From a virus, in IMG/VR virus record IMGVR_UViG_3300021961_000040, positions 1 through 64,000 of that record: a stretch of DNA of 64,000 nucleotides. One strand, given 5' to 3'. Below are positions 50,192 to 57,739 of this stretch, in pieces. Under the pieces are notes generated by a model, which had not been told where the DNA came from, searched no databases, and was given only the letters and a program-made list of their open reading frames with translations. Made by a program: the position numbers and the translations under genes. Every line of letters begins with the position of its first letter. Position 1 is the first letter of the stretch.

Positions 50192-51808
50192 TTGGATATT
50201 AGTAAACATTTTCCGTATCCTGTTCCACGCCCAGAACAGGAGCAGGCAATCGAAGCTGCACTTAAAGCTTTCTTAAAAAATGACAAGAAGTTTTTTATTC
50301 TTGAAGCAGGTACAGGTGTCGGAAAATCGGCGATCGGTTTAACACTGGCTCGTATCTTAAACGAACAGCTTTCACATTCTGAAGAGTTTGCAAGAGGATC
50401 CTATTTCCTGACAACTCAGCGAGTTCTTCAAGAGCAGTACGAAAATGACTTCGGACATCCGAACGGAAAGATGACGTCAGTTTACTCTTCTAAAAACTAT
50501 CAGTGCGAGTATCACAAGAAAAATGACTGTCGCACTAGTCAACAGATGCTTAGAACAGAAGATAAGTCTTCGAGATTTTTTAAGAAGTGCACTGCTGATT
50601 GTCTTTACAAGCGTGAGAAAAAGCTCTTTCTGGAATCTCCAGAATCAGTAACAAACTTTCCTTACTTTATTATGGAGTCAACTTATTCTGGAAAGATTAC
50701 TCCTCGCAACTTTTTAGTTGTTGATGAGGCTCACAATGCTGAGTCTGTTCTTACAAATTTTGTTGAGATTTCTGTAAGTCAGTACTTTTGTGATAAGGTC
50801 GTCAAATGCAACTGGCCTGAAAAGATCACGCCTGTTGCTTTCTACAAGTGGCTTCGTGATGTTTATAATCCAAAACTTCAGAAGCAAATTCTTTACTTTG
50901 AACAGCAGCTAGAAAATCTTGGTCTAAAATCTCGTGTAAAAGATTTGGCTTCAATTGCATTGAAGTATGACATGCTTAAGTCGCATTCGAATAAGCTCAC
51001 TCTTTTCTTAGAAGATTACTCTCCAGACAATTGGGTTATGGAAGTGGGCGAGACCGAAAAGCGTGGCTATGTTCGTGTAACTTATCGCGCCATTGATGTG
51101 TCGAAGTATGCTGAGACTTATCTTTTCCGAATGGGTCGAAAGGTCCTGCTCATGTCTGCAACAATTCTTAACGCGAAAGGTTTTACTAAGTCAATGGGTA
51201 TTTCTGAAGACGACTATGATTCAATTAGCATCGCGTCACCCTTTCCTGTGGAAAATCGTCCCATTATTCATGCCAATATTGGAAGTTTTAGTGCCAAGGT
51301 AATTGATTTTACTCTACCGAGAGCTAAAGACGCTGTCAAGGCAATTTTGGCAGAACACGAAGATGTCAAAGGTGTGATCCACTGTCATACTTATAAAATT
51401 GCTAATTATCTAAAGAAAGAGCTTCGATCGAAACGAATTCTTACACATAATAGCGATAATCGAGATGAGATTCTGCACAAACATATCACGTCCAAAGAGC
51501 CTACTGTTCTTTTAACACCTTCAATGACAGAAGGCGTGGACTTAAAAGGCGATGCTTCTCGATTCCAGATTATTGTCAAGGTGCCCTATCCTTATCTTGG
51601 TGATCCAATTATCAGAAAGCGAATGAACAAGAACGAAAAGTGGTATCCTATGCAAACTGCAATGACGATTGTTCAGGCATACGGCAGAAGTGTTAGATCA
51701 ATGGACGACAATGCCGTTACTTATATTCTTGACAGTGACTGGAAACATTTTTACAGCCAGAACAAAGATGTATTCCCAGCTGGTTTTCATGAGTGCTTAG
51801 TTAAGTAA
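50192..51808 (+). CDS. DinG/XPD-family iron-sulphur DNA helicase
   Basis: 538 residues from a TTG with a GGAG site. Walker A is E-A-G-T-G-V-G-K-S, and motif II is V-V-D-E-A-H-N. Four Cys between residues 105 and 150 (Y-Q-C, D-C, K-K-C, A-D-C) fit the 4Fe-4S domain. Motif VI is Q-A-Y-G-R-S-V-R. Such helicases unwind 5'-3' and handle R-loops or damaged DNA. Its end overlaps, tail to tail, a minus-strand gene. It could act in replication or in host takeover. Confidence 0.88.
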   Translation: MDISKHFPYPVPRPEQEQAIEAALKAFLKNDKKFFILEAGTGVGKSAIGLTLARILNEQLSHSEEFARGSYFLTTQRVLQEQYENDFGHPNGKMTSVYSSKNYQCEYHKKNDCRTSQQMLRTEDKSSRFFKKCTADCLYKREKKLFLESPESVTNFPYFIMESTYSGKITPRNFLVVDEAHNAESVLTNFVEISVSQYFCDKVVKCNWPEKITPVAFYKWLRDVYNPKLQKQILYFEQQLENLGLKSRVKDLASIALKYDMLKSHSNKLTLFLEDYSPDNWVMEVGETEKRGYVRVTYRAIDVSKYAETYLFRMGRKVLLMSATILNAKGFTKSMGISEDDYDSISIASPFPVENRPIIHANIGSFSAKVIDFTLPRAKDAVKAILAEHEDVKGVIHCHTYKIANYLKKELRSKRILTHNSDNRDEILHKHITSKEPTVLLTPSMTEGVDLKGDASRFQIIVKVPYPYLGDPIIRKRMNKNEKWYPMQTAMTIVQAYGRSVRSMDDNAVTYILDSDWKHFYSQNKDVFPAGFHECLVK

Positions 51809-53548
51809 ACCTGCTATTTTTAACCATCGTTCTTGAAGCTGCTGATTTTGCTGTTTATTGTATTTGATAAATACTGGATTTTGCTCAATTGCTTCTCTAT
51901 ACCGCTTATTGCGCAATAAAGAATCTTCACTTCTATAAATTTGTAACAAAATATCAAGTGGCGTGTCAGGACTTTTTGCTAGCCGAATTGCAGCACTACC
52001 CTTAATGTACAAATCTTCTTTATTTAAAAGTTTTACTAAGACTTCTATCGGCGTACTACTCCTCTGTCTGGGTTGATCGGTAAAGATCCGTTCTCCATGG
52101 TTGAGCAATGCCATCGCGACCGTCATGTCTGGATCATCCGCGAGATCAAGTAATACATCAAGTGGTGTGCTTATGTTATCTGCCACTGCTGCTCGGACGT
52201 GCTTATCTTCGTCTTTAGAATATTTAATTAAGACGTCAGGTGAAATACCAGGATTCGATGCTAACCATCTATTCATTTTTGGCAAGTTGAGTTTTTCAAG
52301 CTTACGTATTGTCTTAGGTGAGATACTTGGATTTTTGGCAAGATTCAGTATAACATGGCTTTCTTTGTCATTAGCAAGATTTTCTAAAGTTTTTTTAGAT
52401 GCGCTTCTGTTGAATGCTACGGCGGCTTTCACATCAGCGTCTTCATGCCTTGAAAGTTTATCAAGTTCTTCGGGTGCAGTATTAAGATCACTTGCTGCCC
52501 GAACTAGAAGATACTTTTCCATATTTTTGTTTTGGATCGAACCGTCTCTTCTAATCAACAAATTTTTAAGAACATCTGTGTATTTTTGAAACAGTTTGTC
52601 ACTCACTGGATTGTCATTAACGTCCATAAAATGCATGTGACCGTAAGAAAACTGGTATCGTTTTCCATTATCTTCAATATAATAAAGCGGATCTTCTGGG
52701 GTGTAGTAATCATCAAAAAAATCAAGTCCCGGCGCAGCCGTGCACCAGGCAGTATCAATACCTAATTTAACAGCTGCTGCTTTGCTGTGAATCTCGCCTA
52801 CAACAAAACCGTTTTCATCAGGAATAGTATAAAAGCCCGTTTGAGGATTTTTCTGAGTCATATTTTCGGCTGCTATATTTAATCCTCCTCGGAGCGGAAT
52901 AAATCCTTTTATTACATTTTCTCCAGAAATTCTAGAGCCTAATCTCTTGTTTTCTGCATCTATTGCTTCTTCATGTGCTTCTATTATTGAAAAAAGCTCT
53001 TGCATGTCTTTTATTTTAAATAAGTCTCTTTTTTCTGGCGGGCTAATTAAGTGTTTAAACTGGCCAAATTTTTCTAAACTATTTCTAATTTTATTAACTA
53101 AAGTAACCTCTCCTAAGTTTCCGTAATTATTTTCTATTACTTCTTCTTCTTCTGTTACTGCAAAAAACAATCCTAAGTCTGACTTAAATTGTTTTATTAT
53201 CCATAAAATAGAGTTTGATCGATCAGCATCATCTACGTCTACGGGTATAAAATTATCAATATTTCTAAAAAGCTCATCGGCAGTAAGATGTTCTATCCCG
53301 TAAGAAGCTCCGTCAAGATGTGTTGGGCTTTCATCCCATTGATTTGTATATGGGCTAGGCTTGTAATTATATTTTTGAGCCGCAGATCTAATCGCTCCGA
53401 TGCCATCTCTTTTTACAACAAAAATCAAAGATTTCCAGATCTTCATTTTTTCTTTTTCAAGCTTAGCCTCAGCTTGCTCAACTGATATCGCCTCAGTAAG
53501 CAAGCTTTCTAAAATTATTTTTCTGAGTTGTGATTTCTTAATTTTCAT
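51797..53548 (-). CDS. Tagged leucine-rich-variant repeat protein (minus strand)
   Basis: About 583 residues. Tag M-K-I-K-K-S-Q-L-R-K-I-I-L-E-S-L-L-T-E-A, with L-T-E|A as an ideal cleavage site. The middle holds A-W-C-T-A-A-P-G-L, a segment known from other phage proteins of unknown role. From about residue 345 to the end there are repeats of about 24 residues (N-P-S-I-S-P-K-T-I-R-K-L; D-K-H-V-R-A-A-V-A-D-N) of the HEAT/LRV type. It is the only minus-strand gene in the window that is not a homing endonuclease. A 12-nt tail overlap with the helicase may interfere with its transcript. Function unknown; perhaps a protein-binding virion cargo. Confidence 0.65.
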   Translation of the reverse strand: MKIKKSQLRKIILESLLTEAISVEQAEAKLEKEKMKIWKSLIFVVKRDGIGAIRSAAQKYNYKPSPYTNQWDESPTHLDGASYGIEHLTADELFRNIDNFIPVDVDDADRSNSILWIIKQFKSDLGLFFAVTEEEEVIENNYGNLGEVTLVNKIRNSLEKFGQFKHLISPPEKRDLFKIKDMQELFSIIEAHEEAIDAENKRLGSRISGENVIKGFIPLRGGLNIAAENMTQKNPQTGFYTIPDENGFVVGEIHSKAAAVKLGIDTAWCTAAPGLDFFDDYYTPEDPLYYIEDNGKRYQFSYGHMHFMDVNDNPVSDKLFQKYTDVLKNLLIRRDGSIQNKNMEKYLLVRAASDLNTAPEELDKLSRHEDADVKAAVAFNRSASKKTLENLANDKESHVILNLAKNPSISPKTIRKLEKLNLPKMNRWLASNPGISPDVLIKYSKDEDKHVRAAVADNISTPLDVLLDLADDPDMTVAMALLNHGERIFTDQPRQRSSTPIEVLVKLLNKEDLYIKGSAAIRLAKSPDTPLDILLQIYRSEDSLLRNKRYREAIEQNPVFIKYNKQQNQQLQERWLKIAGLLN

Positions 53549-53551
53549 GGT

Positions 53552-53580
53552 GTGCAAACCTCAATAATACACATTATAAT
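53552..53580 (+). promoter_or_regulatory. Promoter-like GTGCAAA-16-TATAAT
   Basis: GTGCAAA at 53552-53558, 16 nt, TATAAT at 53575-53580, before the TilS-like gene. The palindromic ATTATAAT could also serve the divergent minus-strand gene. Confidence 0.6.
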
Positions 53581-53601
53581 ACAACAATAGGTAGGGGAAA
53601 A

Positions 53602-54219
53602 ATGTTTAAACTTGCATGCAAAATTCCAAAGAAAGTTGAAGTCGCGTTGAGCGGAGGCCCTGATTCTGTCGCGCTTCTTGGATTTCTTGCAAAGAGTCGC
53701 AGAGATGTCTCTGCGGCTTTTGTGCACCACGGAACAAAAACCTCAGATGAGTCTGTTTATGTTGTAACAAGGCTTTGTAAGCAGCTAGATATTCCTCTTA
53801 GAATGACCACGTTGTCTTCTGTTGAACAGGAAGGACAAGGCCTTGAGGCAACCTGGAGAGCTTCAAGATATGACTTCCTGGATCAGGCAGAGCGCCCTGT
53901 GGCCACTGCACATCATCTTGATGATGCAGTTGAGTGGTGGATCTTTTCATCGCTTCATGGGGAAGGAAAGCTTATCCCGCGAATTCGTGGAAACTATCTT
54001 AGGCCTCTTCTCTTGACTAGAAAAGAAAAACTAGTGGAGTATTGCAACTATAATAATTTGCCTTTTTATATCGACGAAACCAATCTTTTGACTGATCGGC
54101 CTCGTGTTTTAATCCGCAATAAAATGATGTATGATTGTCTTGAGATTAATCCTGGTTTGCATAAGACCATTAAAAAGAAATACCTCAAGGAGATTGAAGA
54201 TGAACGTCAGGGTTGGTGA
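53602..54219 (+). CDS. tilS: TilS-like PP-loop ATPase (short)
   Basis: 205 residues. The PP-loop is L-S-G-G-P-D-S-V-A, then A-A-F-V-H-H-G, A-T-A-H-H-L-D-D-A and R-P-L-L-L-T-R-K-E, all TilS features. TilS makes lysidine in tRNA-Ile(CAU). The C-terminal domains of bacterial TilS are missing, leaving the catalytic core. It might modify a host tRNA. The gene overlaps the next one. Confidence 0.8.
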   Translation: MFKLACKIPKKVEVALSGGPDSVALLGFLAKSRRDVSAAFVHHGTKTSDESVYVVTRLCKQLDIPLRMTTLSSVEQEGQGLEATWRASRYDFLDQAERPVATAHHLDDAVEWWIFSSLHGEGKLIPRIRGNYLRPLLLTRKEKLVEYCNYNNLPFYIDETNLLTDRPRVLIRNKMMYDCLEINPGLHKTIKKKYLKEIEDERQGW

Positions 54220-54403
54220 TAAAGTAGAAGCTTTATATCATATGAGCAACCGCGGTGTTGTTCAAGAAATTTATTATGTATCAGTGACTGCTGGAAATGG
54301 CGGAGGCTCATTTTCTAAGATGCGGAGAATTAAGTTTTTAAGTGAACTTGACGGTAAAGTTTATGACATGAAAGCACAAGATCTTCGTGTAATTAGAGAA
54401 TAA
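54200..54403 (+). CDS. Small KOW-like protein
   Basis: 67 residues. N-V-R-V-G-D-K-V-E-A-L-Y, then R-G-V-V-Q-E-I-Y-Y resembles a small KOW/SH3 barrel. The ATG lies inside the end of tilS with a GGAG-type site. Function unknown. Confidence 0.5.
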   Translation: MNVRVGDKVEALYHMSNRGVVQEIYYVSVTAGNGGGSFSKMRRIKFLSELDGKVYDMKAQDLRVIRE

Positions 54404-54422
54404 TCAACATATTTATTATAGA

Positions 54423-54629
54423 GTGAACAGTCAGACACGAGATATAACACGAAAATTCATCAGAGACATGACTGATGCATGCATCGTTACTAACATTTTG
54501 CTGATGGTTTTATCTGTCATTTTAGTCGATTGGAACCTATTTAAAATTGCGGCTTTATCTGGAAGCCTGTTAGTTTTAAGTCGGTTGTATCGTTATCATG
54601 AGCAAAAAGAAGAAGACAAAAAGCAGTAA
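54423..54629 (+). CDS. Small membrane protein
   Basis: 68 residues from a GTG, with two hydrophobic segments (I-V-T-N-I-L-L-M-V-L-S-V-I-L and A-A-L-S-G-S-L-L-V-L) and a charged tail. Overlaps the next gene. Function unknown. Confidence 0.5.
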   Translation: MNSQTRDITRKFIRDMTDACIVTNILLMVLSVILVDWNLFKIAALSGSLLVLSRLYRYHEQKEEDKKQ

Positions 54630-54837
54630 ACTGAAAGATCTTTACTTAGATCGTCCAACTTCACACGGGGGTTGGCCTAGCGGTCATAGTGGAAGCTATA
54701 GAGACGCTGATACACCCGTCTACAAACAAATTGCAAAATACTTAGAAGATATGGGTCTTCTTGAGTCGCCTGACCATGCTGTCTTGAGTGAACAAAAACT
54801 TAGACAGATCGTCAGGCGTTTTCTTTTAAACTCTTAA
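54598..54837 (+). CDS. Conserved small phage protein with tag-like C-terminus
   Basis: 79 residues. D-L-Y-L-D-R-P-T-S-H-G-G-W-P is a segment I recall from other large phages. The last residues (L-S-E-Q-K-L-R-Q-I-V-R-R-F-L-L) resemble the N-terminal tag helix, here at the C-terminus. Function unknown. Confidence 0.55.
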   Translation: MSKKKKTKSSKLKDLYLDRPTSHGGWPSGHSGSYRDADTPVYKQIAKYLEDMGLLESPDHAVLSEQKLRQIVRRFLLNS

Positions 54838-54851
54838 AATCAGGTATGTTG

Positions 54852-55367
54852 ATGAAAAATCTAGAAAAACTTAGAGTTCTGACCGAAAATATTAGCAGAG
54901 AAGAAGAAAAAAGAATACAAGAACTTTCTCTTTATCAGTCTTTTTTTAAAGAAATTCCTGTGAAAACATTTGTCTGGTCTATAGACAAAGATCTAAAAAT
55001 AAGAGTTAAAAATAAAAAATCTTTAAAAGGTAATATCAGCGGAAAAGTTTTAAAAAACGGAACACTCAGAGACGCTTTTTCATGCAAAGACATGAATGAA
55101 ATTAATATTCAATATCATAAATCTGCGCTTAAAGGATTTAAACAAACTTATCTTAGTTATGAAGAAGATTCTACTTTTTTAACTACTTTAATTCCTGTAA
55201 AAGAAAATGATGAAAGAGTTGTTTACGGCTGTTCTTGGGACGTTACAACTATTATTGAAATTCTAGATTTGTCAAAGACATTGCCAGAAGATTGCAAAAA
55301 GTCTTTAACTCAAATTATAGAAAAAAATCCTATGTATAGCTTAGTAAGTCAATTGAGGTTAACATGA
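54852..55367 (+). CDS. PAS-like domain protein
   Basis: 171 residues. After a charged helix, V-K-T-F-V-W-S-I-D-K-D-L-K-I, then G-T-L-R-D-A-F, then H-K-S-A-L-K-G, then Y-G-C-S-W-D-V-T resembles a PAS fold (residues 35-140). No output domain is visible. It overlaps the next gene by 4 bp. The assignment rests on pattern only. Confidence 0.55.
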   Translation: MKNLEKLRVLTENISREEEKRIQELSLYQSFFKEIPVKTFVWSIDKDLKIRVKNKKSLKGNISGKVLKNGTLRDAFSCKDMNEINIQYHKSALKGFKQTYLSYEEDSTFLTTLIPVKENDERVVYGCSWDVTTIIEILDLSKTLPEDCKKSLTQIIEKNPMYSLVSQLRLT

Positions 55368-55690
55368 GTTCAGATAGTCAAAATGGATGGGGCGAGTACT
55401 CTCGATTAGTTTTAAAAGAGCTTGAAACATTGGCAACGGGTATTGAATCTTTAAGATCTGAACTTCTTGATGTGAAGCAAGAACTTGCAGCAATTAGAGC
55501 AAAAGAAGACAAAATTCATGAACTGAGAGAATGGAAGTCTAAAATTGACGATGTGACTTCTCCTACACAACTTAAATCGCTTGTTAACGAAGTACAAGAA
55601 TTAAAGCTTTTTAGGACAAAAGCCGTCACAGTATTTGCTGTAGTTCAGTTCTTGATGGCTGCCGCAGTTGCGGCTTCAAAGATTTTTTAA
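55364..55690 (+). CDS. Coiled-coil protein with C-terminal membrane anchor
   Basis: 108 residues. A long heptad helix (residues 15-85) is followed by one hydrophobic segment at the end (A-V-T-V-F-A-V-V-Q-F-L-M-A-A-A-V). Topology suggests a tail-anchored protein. Function unknown. Confidence 0.55.
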   Translation: MSSDSQNGWGEYSRLVLKELETLATGIESLRSELLDVKQELAAIRAKEDKIHELREWKSKIDDVTSPTQLKSLVNEVQELKLFRTKAVTVFAVVQFLMAAAVAASKIF

Positions 55691-55701
55691 AAAATCAAAG
55701 T

Positions 55702-55730
55702 ATGTAAACTTATTTCACTTAAGTTATTAT
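55702..55730 (+). promoter_or_regulatory. Promoter-like ATGTAAA-16-TATTAT
   Basis: ATGTAAA at 55702-55708, 16 nt, TATTAT at 55725-55730, before three small coupled genes. Confidence 0.55.
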
Positions 55731-55755
55731 ACATTTAAGAAACATAGGAATTTAA

Positions 55756-55926
55756 GTGAAAGAAGTTTTAAAAAAGTATTATCTACCGCATAGAGAGTCT
55801 AAAGAATCTGAGAAAGATCTAGTCGAGAGAATTGATAAAAAGATTATTGAAGATCAATTTAATTATATTTCTAATAGAGATATATTTATAAAAGAGGATT
55901 TTTGTGGCGATTCGCGAGAGAATTGA
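55756..55926 (+). CDS. Unknown 56-residue protein
   Basis: GTG start downstream of a promoter. Charged helical protein (L-K-K-Y-Y-L-P-H-R-E-S). It overlaps the next ORF by 23 nt. Confidence 0.45.
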   Translation: MKEVLKKYYLPHRESKESEKDLVERIDKKIIEDQFNYISNRDIFIKEDFCGDSREN

Positions 55927-56071
55927 ACTAAGAGAGATTAATGGTACGATGTACCTTATTAAATATAGCGAAGTGGATCGTCACGAAGGTTATACTAGTT
56001 ATAGCTTTTGTTTTCTTCGTGAAGCATCTGAACAAGACATTAAAGAGCATAAATCTACAAAAGGAAAGTGA
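55904..56071 (+). CDS. Unknown 55-residue protein
   Basis: GTG start with an AGAGGA site. R-E-I-N-G-T-M-Y-L-I-K-Y then Y-T-S-Y-S-F-C-F-L-R gives a small strand-rich protein. Followed after one base by the next TTG. Confidence 0.5.
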   Translation: MAIRERIELREINGTMYLIKYSEVDRHEGYTSYSFCFLREASEQDIKEHKSTKGK

Positions 56072-56072
56072 C

Positions 56073-56459
56073 TTGAAAAAAAATAAACCAGTTCTAGAAA
56101 CACTTACTGGAAGCAGTGATGATACATCTACCATAGAAGAATTAGAAAAAAGCTTTGAGTCAATTGAAGAACTTAAAGTAAATGCTGAAGATGTAGAAGA
56201 AATGTTGCAAAAGTTACTTGATACAGACTGGGATGATGATATTGTAAATGAAATGGCCGGCCCGGCCTATATGCTCTCTTTGTCAAAGGATATAGAATAC
56301 TTCTATAGCATTAATAGAAAGACGTTTGTACCAGTTAAAAATAATATTGAAGTAATTCCTGTGAGTATTGATCAAAATACTACCTCTAATTATTTTGCAA
56401 TTAATAATGAAATATTTAGCATTGATTCTAGCAAAGTTATTTGTATTGGTTGGAACTAA
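56073..56459 (+). CDS. Unknown acidic protein
   Basis: 128 residues from a TTG placed one base after the previous stop; a longer frame from 55941 is less likely because it lies over that gene. Helical acidic first half, strand-rich second half. Its stop overlaps the VOC gene start. Confidence 0.5.
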   Translation: MKKNKPVLETLTGSSDDTSTIEELEKSFESIEELKVNAEDVEEMLQKLLDTDWDDDIVNEMAGPAYMLSLSKDIEYFYSINRKTFVPVKNNIEVIPVSIDQNTTSNYFAINNEIFSIDSSKVICIGWN

Positions 56460-56797
56460 TGAAACTTGATCATGTCGCAGTAATTTCAACAGACATTGAC
56501 GAGTCTGTTAAGTGGTATAAGAAAATGTGGGACGACGCAAAAGTCTTGTACCAGGATAATACGTGGGCGTTTTTAGAGTCTGAAGATTCTAAAATTGCTT
56601 TTGTTACTCCTAAACAACACCCATCTCATGTTGCTTTTAGAGTAGAAAGTAAAGAGCAAGAAGATTTTTTAAATACAATGTTTCCTAATCACGGGTGGAA
56701 GCTTCATAGAGATGGTTCAAAGTCTTTTTATGCCAAAGACCCTTCTGGTAATTTTGTTGAGTTTATAAAATATGAAGAAATTAAAAAAGAAAATTAA
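56459..56797 (+). CDS. VOC (glyoxalase/bleomycin-resistance) family protein
   Basis: 112 residues. L-D-H-V-A-V-I-S-T-D-I-D, then S-H-V-A-F-R-V, then F-Y-A-K-D-P-S-G-N-F-V-E-F is the VOC betaalphabeta pattern with metal-type His and Glu. Such small proteins act as lyases or dioxygenases, or bind antibiotics. Specific role unknown. Confidence 0.7.
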   Translation: MKLDHVAVISTDIDESVKWYKKMWDDAKVLYQDNTWAFLESEDSKIAFVTPKQHPSHVAFRVESKEQEDFLNTMFPNHGWKLHRDGSKSFYAKDPSGNFVEFIKYEEIKKEN

Positions 56798-56972
56798 AGA
56801 CTTTGTTTACGTGGTCAACTATCCAGCAGGTGTAGATGAACAATGGGATAAGGAGGCTATTGAAAGCTTTAATAAGCTTTTAGATAGCTCAAATTTGATA
56901 TTGCTTATTGTGATTTTTGGAATACCCGTAGGAAGCTTTCTTACACTATTGATACAAAATTATGGGAAATAA
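56772..56972 (+). CDS. Small membrane protein
   Basis: 66 residues with a basic start and one hydrophobic segment near the end (L-I-L-L-I-V-I-F-G-I-P-V-G-S-F). Overlaps both neighbours. Function unknown. Confidence 0.5.
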   Translation: MKKLKKKIKDFVYVVNYPAGVDEQWDKEAIESFNKLLDSSNLILLIVIFGIPVGSFLTLLIQNYGK

Positions 56973-57201
56973 ATCAAGCCTATTTGAATACTTATTTATA
57001 ATTGCGATTATAGTGCCTATTGTGTATTATCAAGTTATTAAGTTAGCAATTAAATCTGAGTTTTTATATGACAGAATTAGAAATAATAAAGCTTCTTCTA
57101 GAAGAGCTGGAAGGACAAGCTACACACTTAAGGGTATCAAGAGGTTACGGTGTTGGGCATCCTCACTGGGAAGAAAGAGCTGGAAAGCAGATGTTGGGTG
57201 A
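56962..57201 (+). CDS. Small membrane protein, C-terminus probably out of frame
   Basis: 79 residues. The first 35 form a hydrophobic span (Y-L-F-I-I-A-I-I-V-P-I-V-Y-Y). The last 40 are Arg/Ser/Gly-rich and lie over the next gene. Adding one T to the T5 run at 57061-57065 would end the protein in an ATGA overlap with that gene, which looks more natural. Confidence 0.4.
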   Translation: MGNKSSLFEYLFIIAIIVPIVYYQVIKLAIKSEFLYDRIRNNKASSRRAGRTSYTLKGIKRLRCWASSLGRKSWKADVG

Positions 57202-57289
57202 TACTCCTTATGCACCAGAAGAAGAAGAATCAAAAGAAACAACTCAAGAATTTAAAAAAGTAAAAGTAAGTAGAGTATTTAAAAAATGA
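57068..57289 (+). CDS. Unknown protein
   Basis: 73 residues. Starts T-E-L-E-I-I-K-L-L-L-E-E-L-E-G and has R-G-Y-G-V-G-H-P-H-W-E-E, then an acidic and a basic tail. Overlaps the next start by 4 bp. Function unknown. Confidence 0.5.
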   Translation: MTELEIIKLLLEELEGQATHLRVSRGYGVGHPHWEERAGKQMLGDTPYAPEEEESKETTQEFKKVKVSRVFKK

Positions 57290-57474
57290 ATTACCTGAAA
57301 ATGTATTGTGATATTTTTGGTTTAATACTCAAAAAAGACAGTGTCTTTGACAAAGAAAATAATCTAGTTGGGAAAGTCGAAGACAAAAAATATATCCACT
57401 TCACATATCAGAGCAACCCGGTCAAACTATCAGATCTTTGGTTAGCTGTATTTGAAAGAATTCGTGTACATTGA
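57286..57474 (+). CDS. Unknown 62-residue protein
   Basis: ATG overlaps the previous stop. Strand-rich (G-L-I-L-K-K-D-S-V-F-D), Tyr and Lys-rich. The next promoter begins inside its end. Confidence 0.5.
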   Translation: MNYLKMYCDIFGLILKKDSVFDKENNLVGKVEDKKYIHFTYQSNPVKLSDLWLAVFERIRVH

Positions 57475-57492
57475 TTAAATCCAAAGTATAAT
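57464..57492 (+). promoter_or_regulatory. Promoter-like GTGTACA-16-TATAAT
   Basis: GTGTACA at 57464-57470, 16 nt, TATAAT at 57487-57492, 28 nt before the bS21-like gene. Confidence 0.65.
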
Positions 57493-57520
57493 AAAAGCAA
57501 CCATTTTAAAGGAGCAAAAA

Positions 57521-57712
57521 ATGGCAACCGTTAAAGCTAAGAAAAATGAAAGACCCGATTCTCTAATTAGACGTTTTCAGCTTGCAGTCGAGCAATCAGG
57601 AATTATGAAGGAACTTAAGCTTCGTCGATATTTTATGACAAATGCTGAAAAGAAAAAAGCAAAGCGTAAGGCAGCTGAAAAGCGCCGCCGCAAAGAAGCA
57701 GAAGGCAAGTAG
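57521..57712 (+). CDS. rpsU: Ribosomal protein bS21-like
   Basis: 63 residues. The pattern A-K-K-N-E-R-P-D-S-L-I-R-R-F, then V-E-Q-S-G-I-M-K-E-L, then R-R-Y-F and a Lys/Arg helix (K-K-K-A-K-R-K-A-A-E-K-R) follows bacterial bS21 closely in order and length. bS21 sits on the 30S platform and affects initiation. Phage-encoded bS21 is known in some marine and giant phages. It has its own promoter and an AAGGAG site. It would let the phage tune which mRNAs host ribosomes start. Confidence 0.82.
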   Translation: MATVKAKKNERPDSLIRRFQLAVEQSGIMKELKLRRYFMTNAEKKKAKRKAAEKRRRKEAEGK

Positions 57713-57739
57713 AATTCCAGAAGTATATTTATATATACT

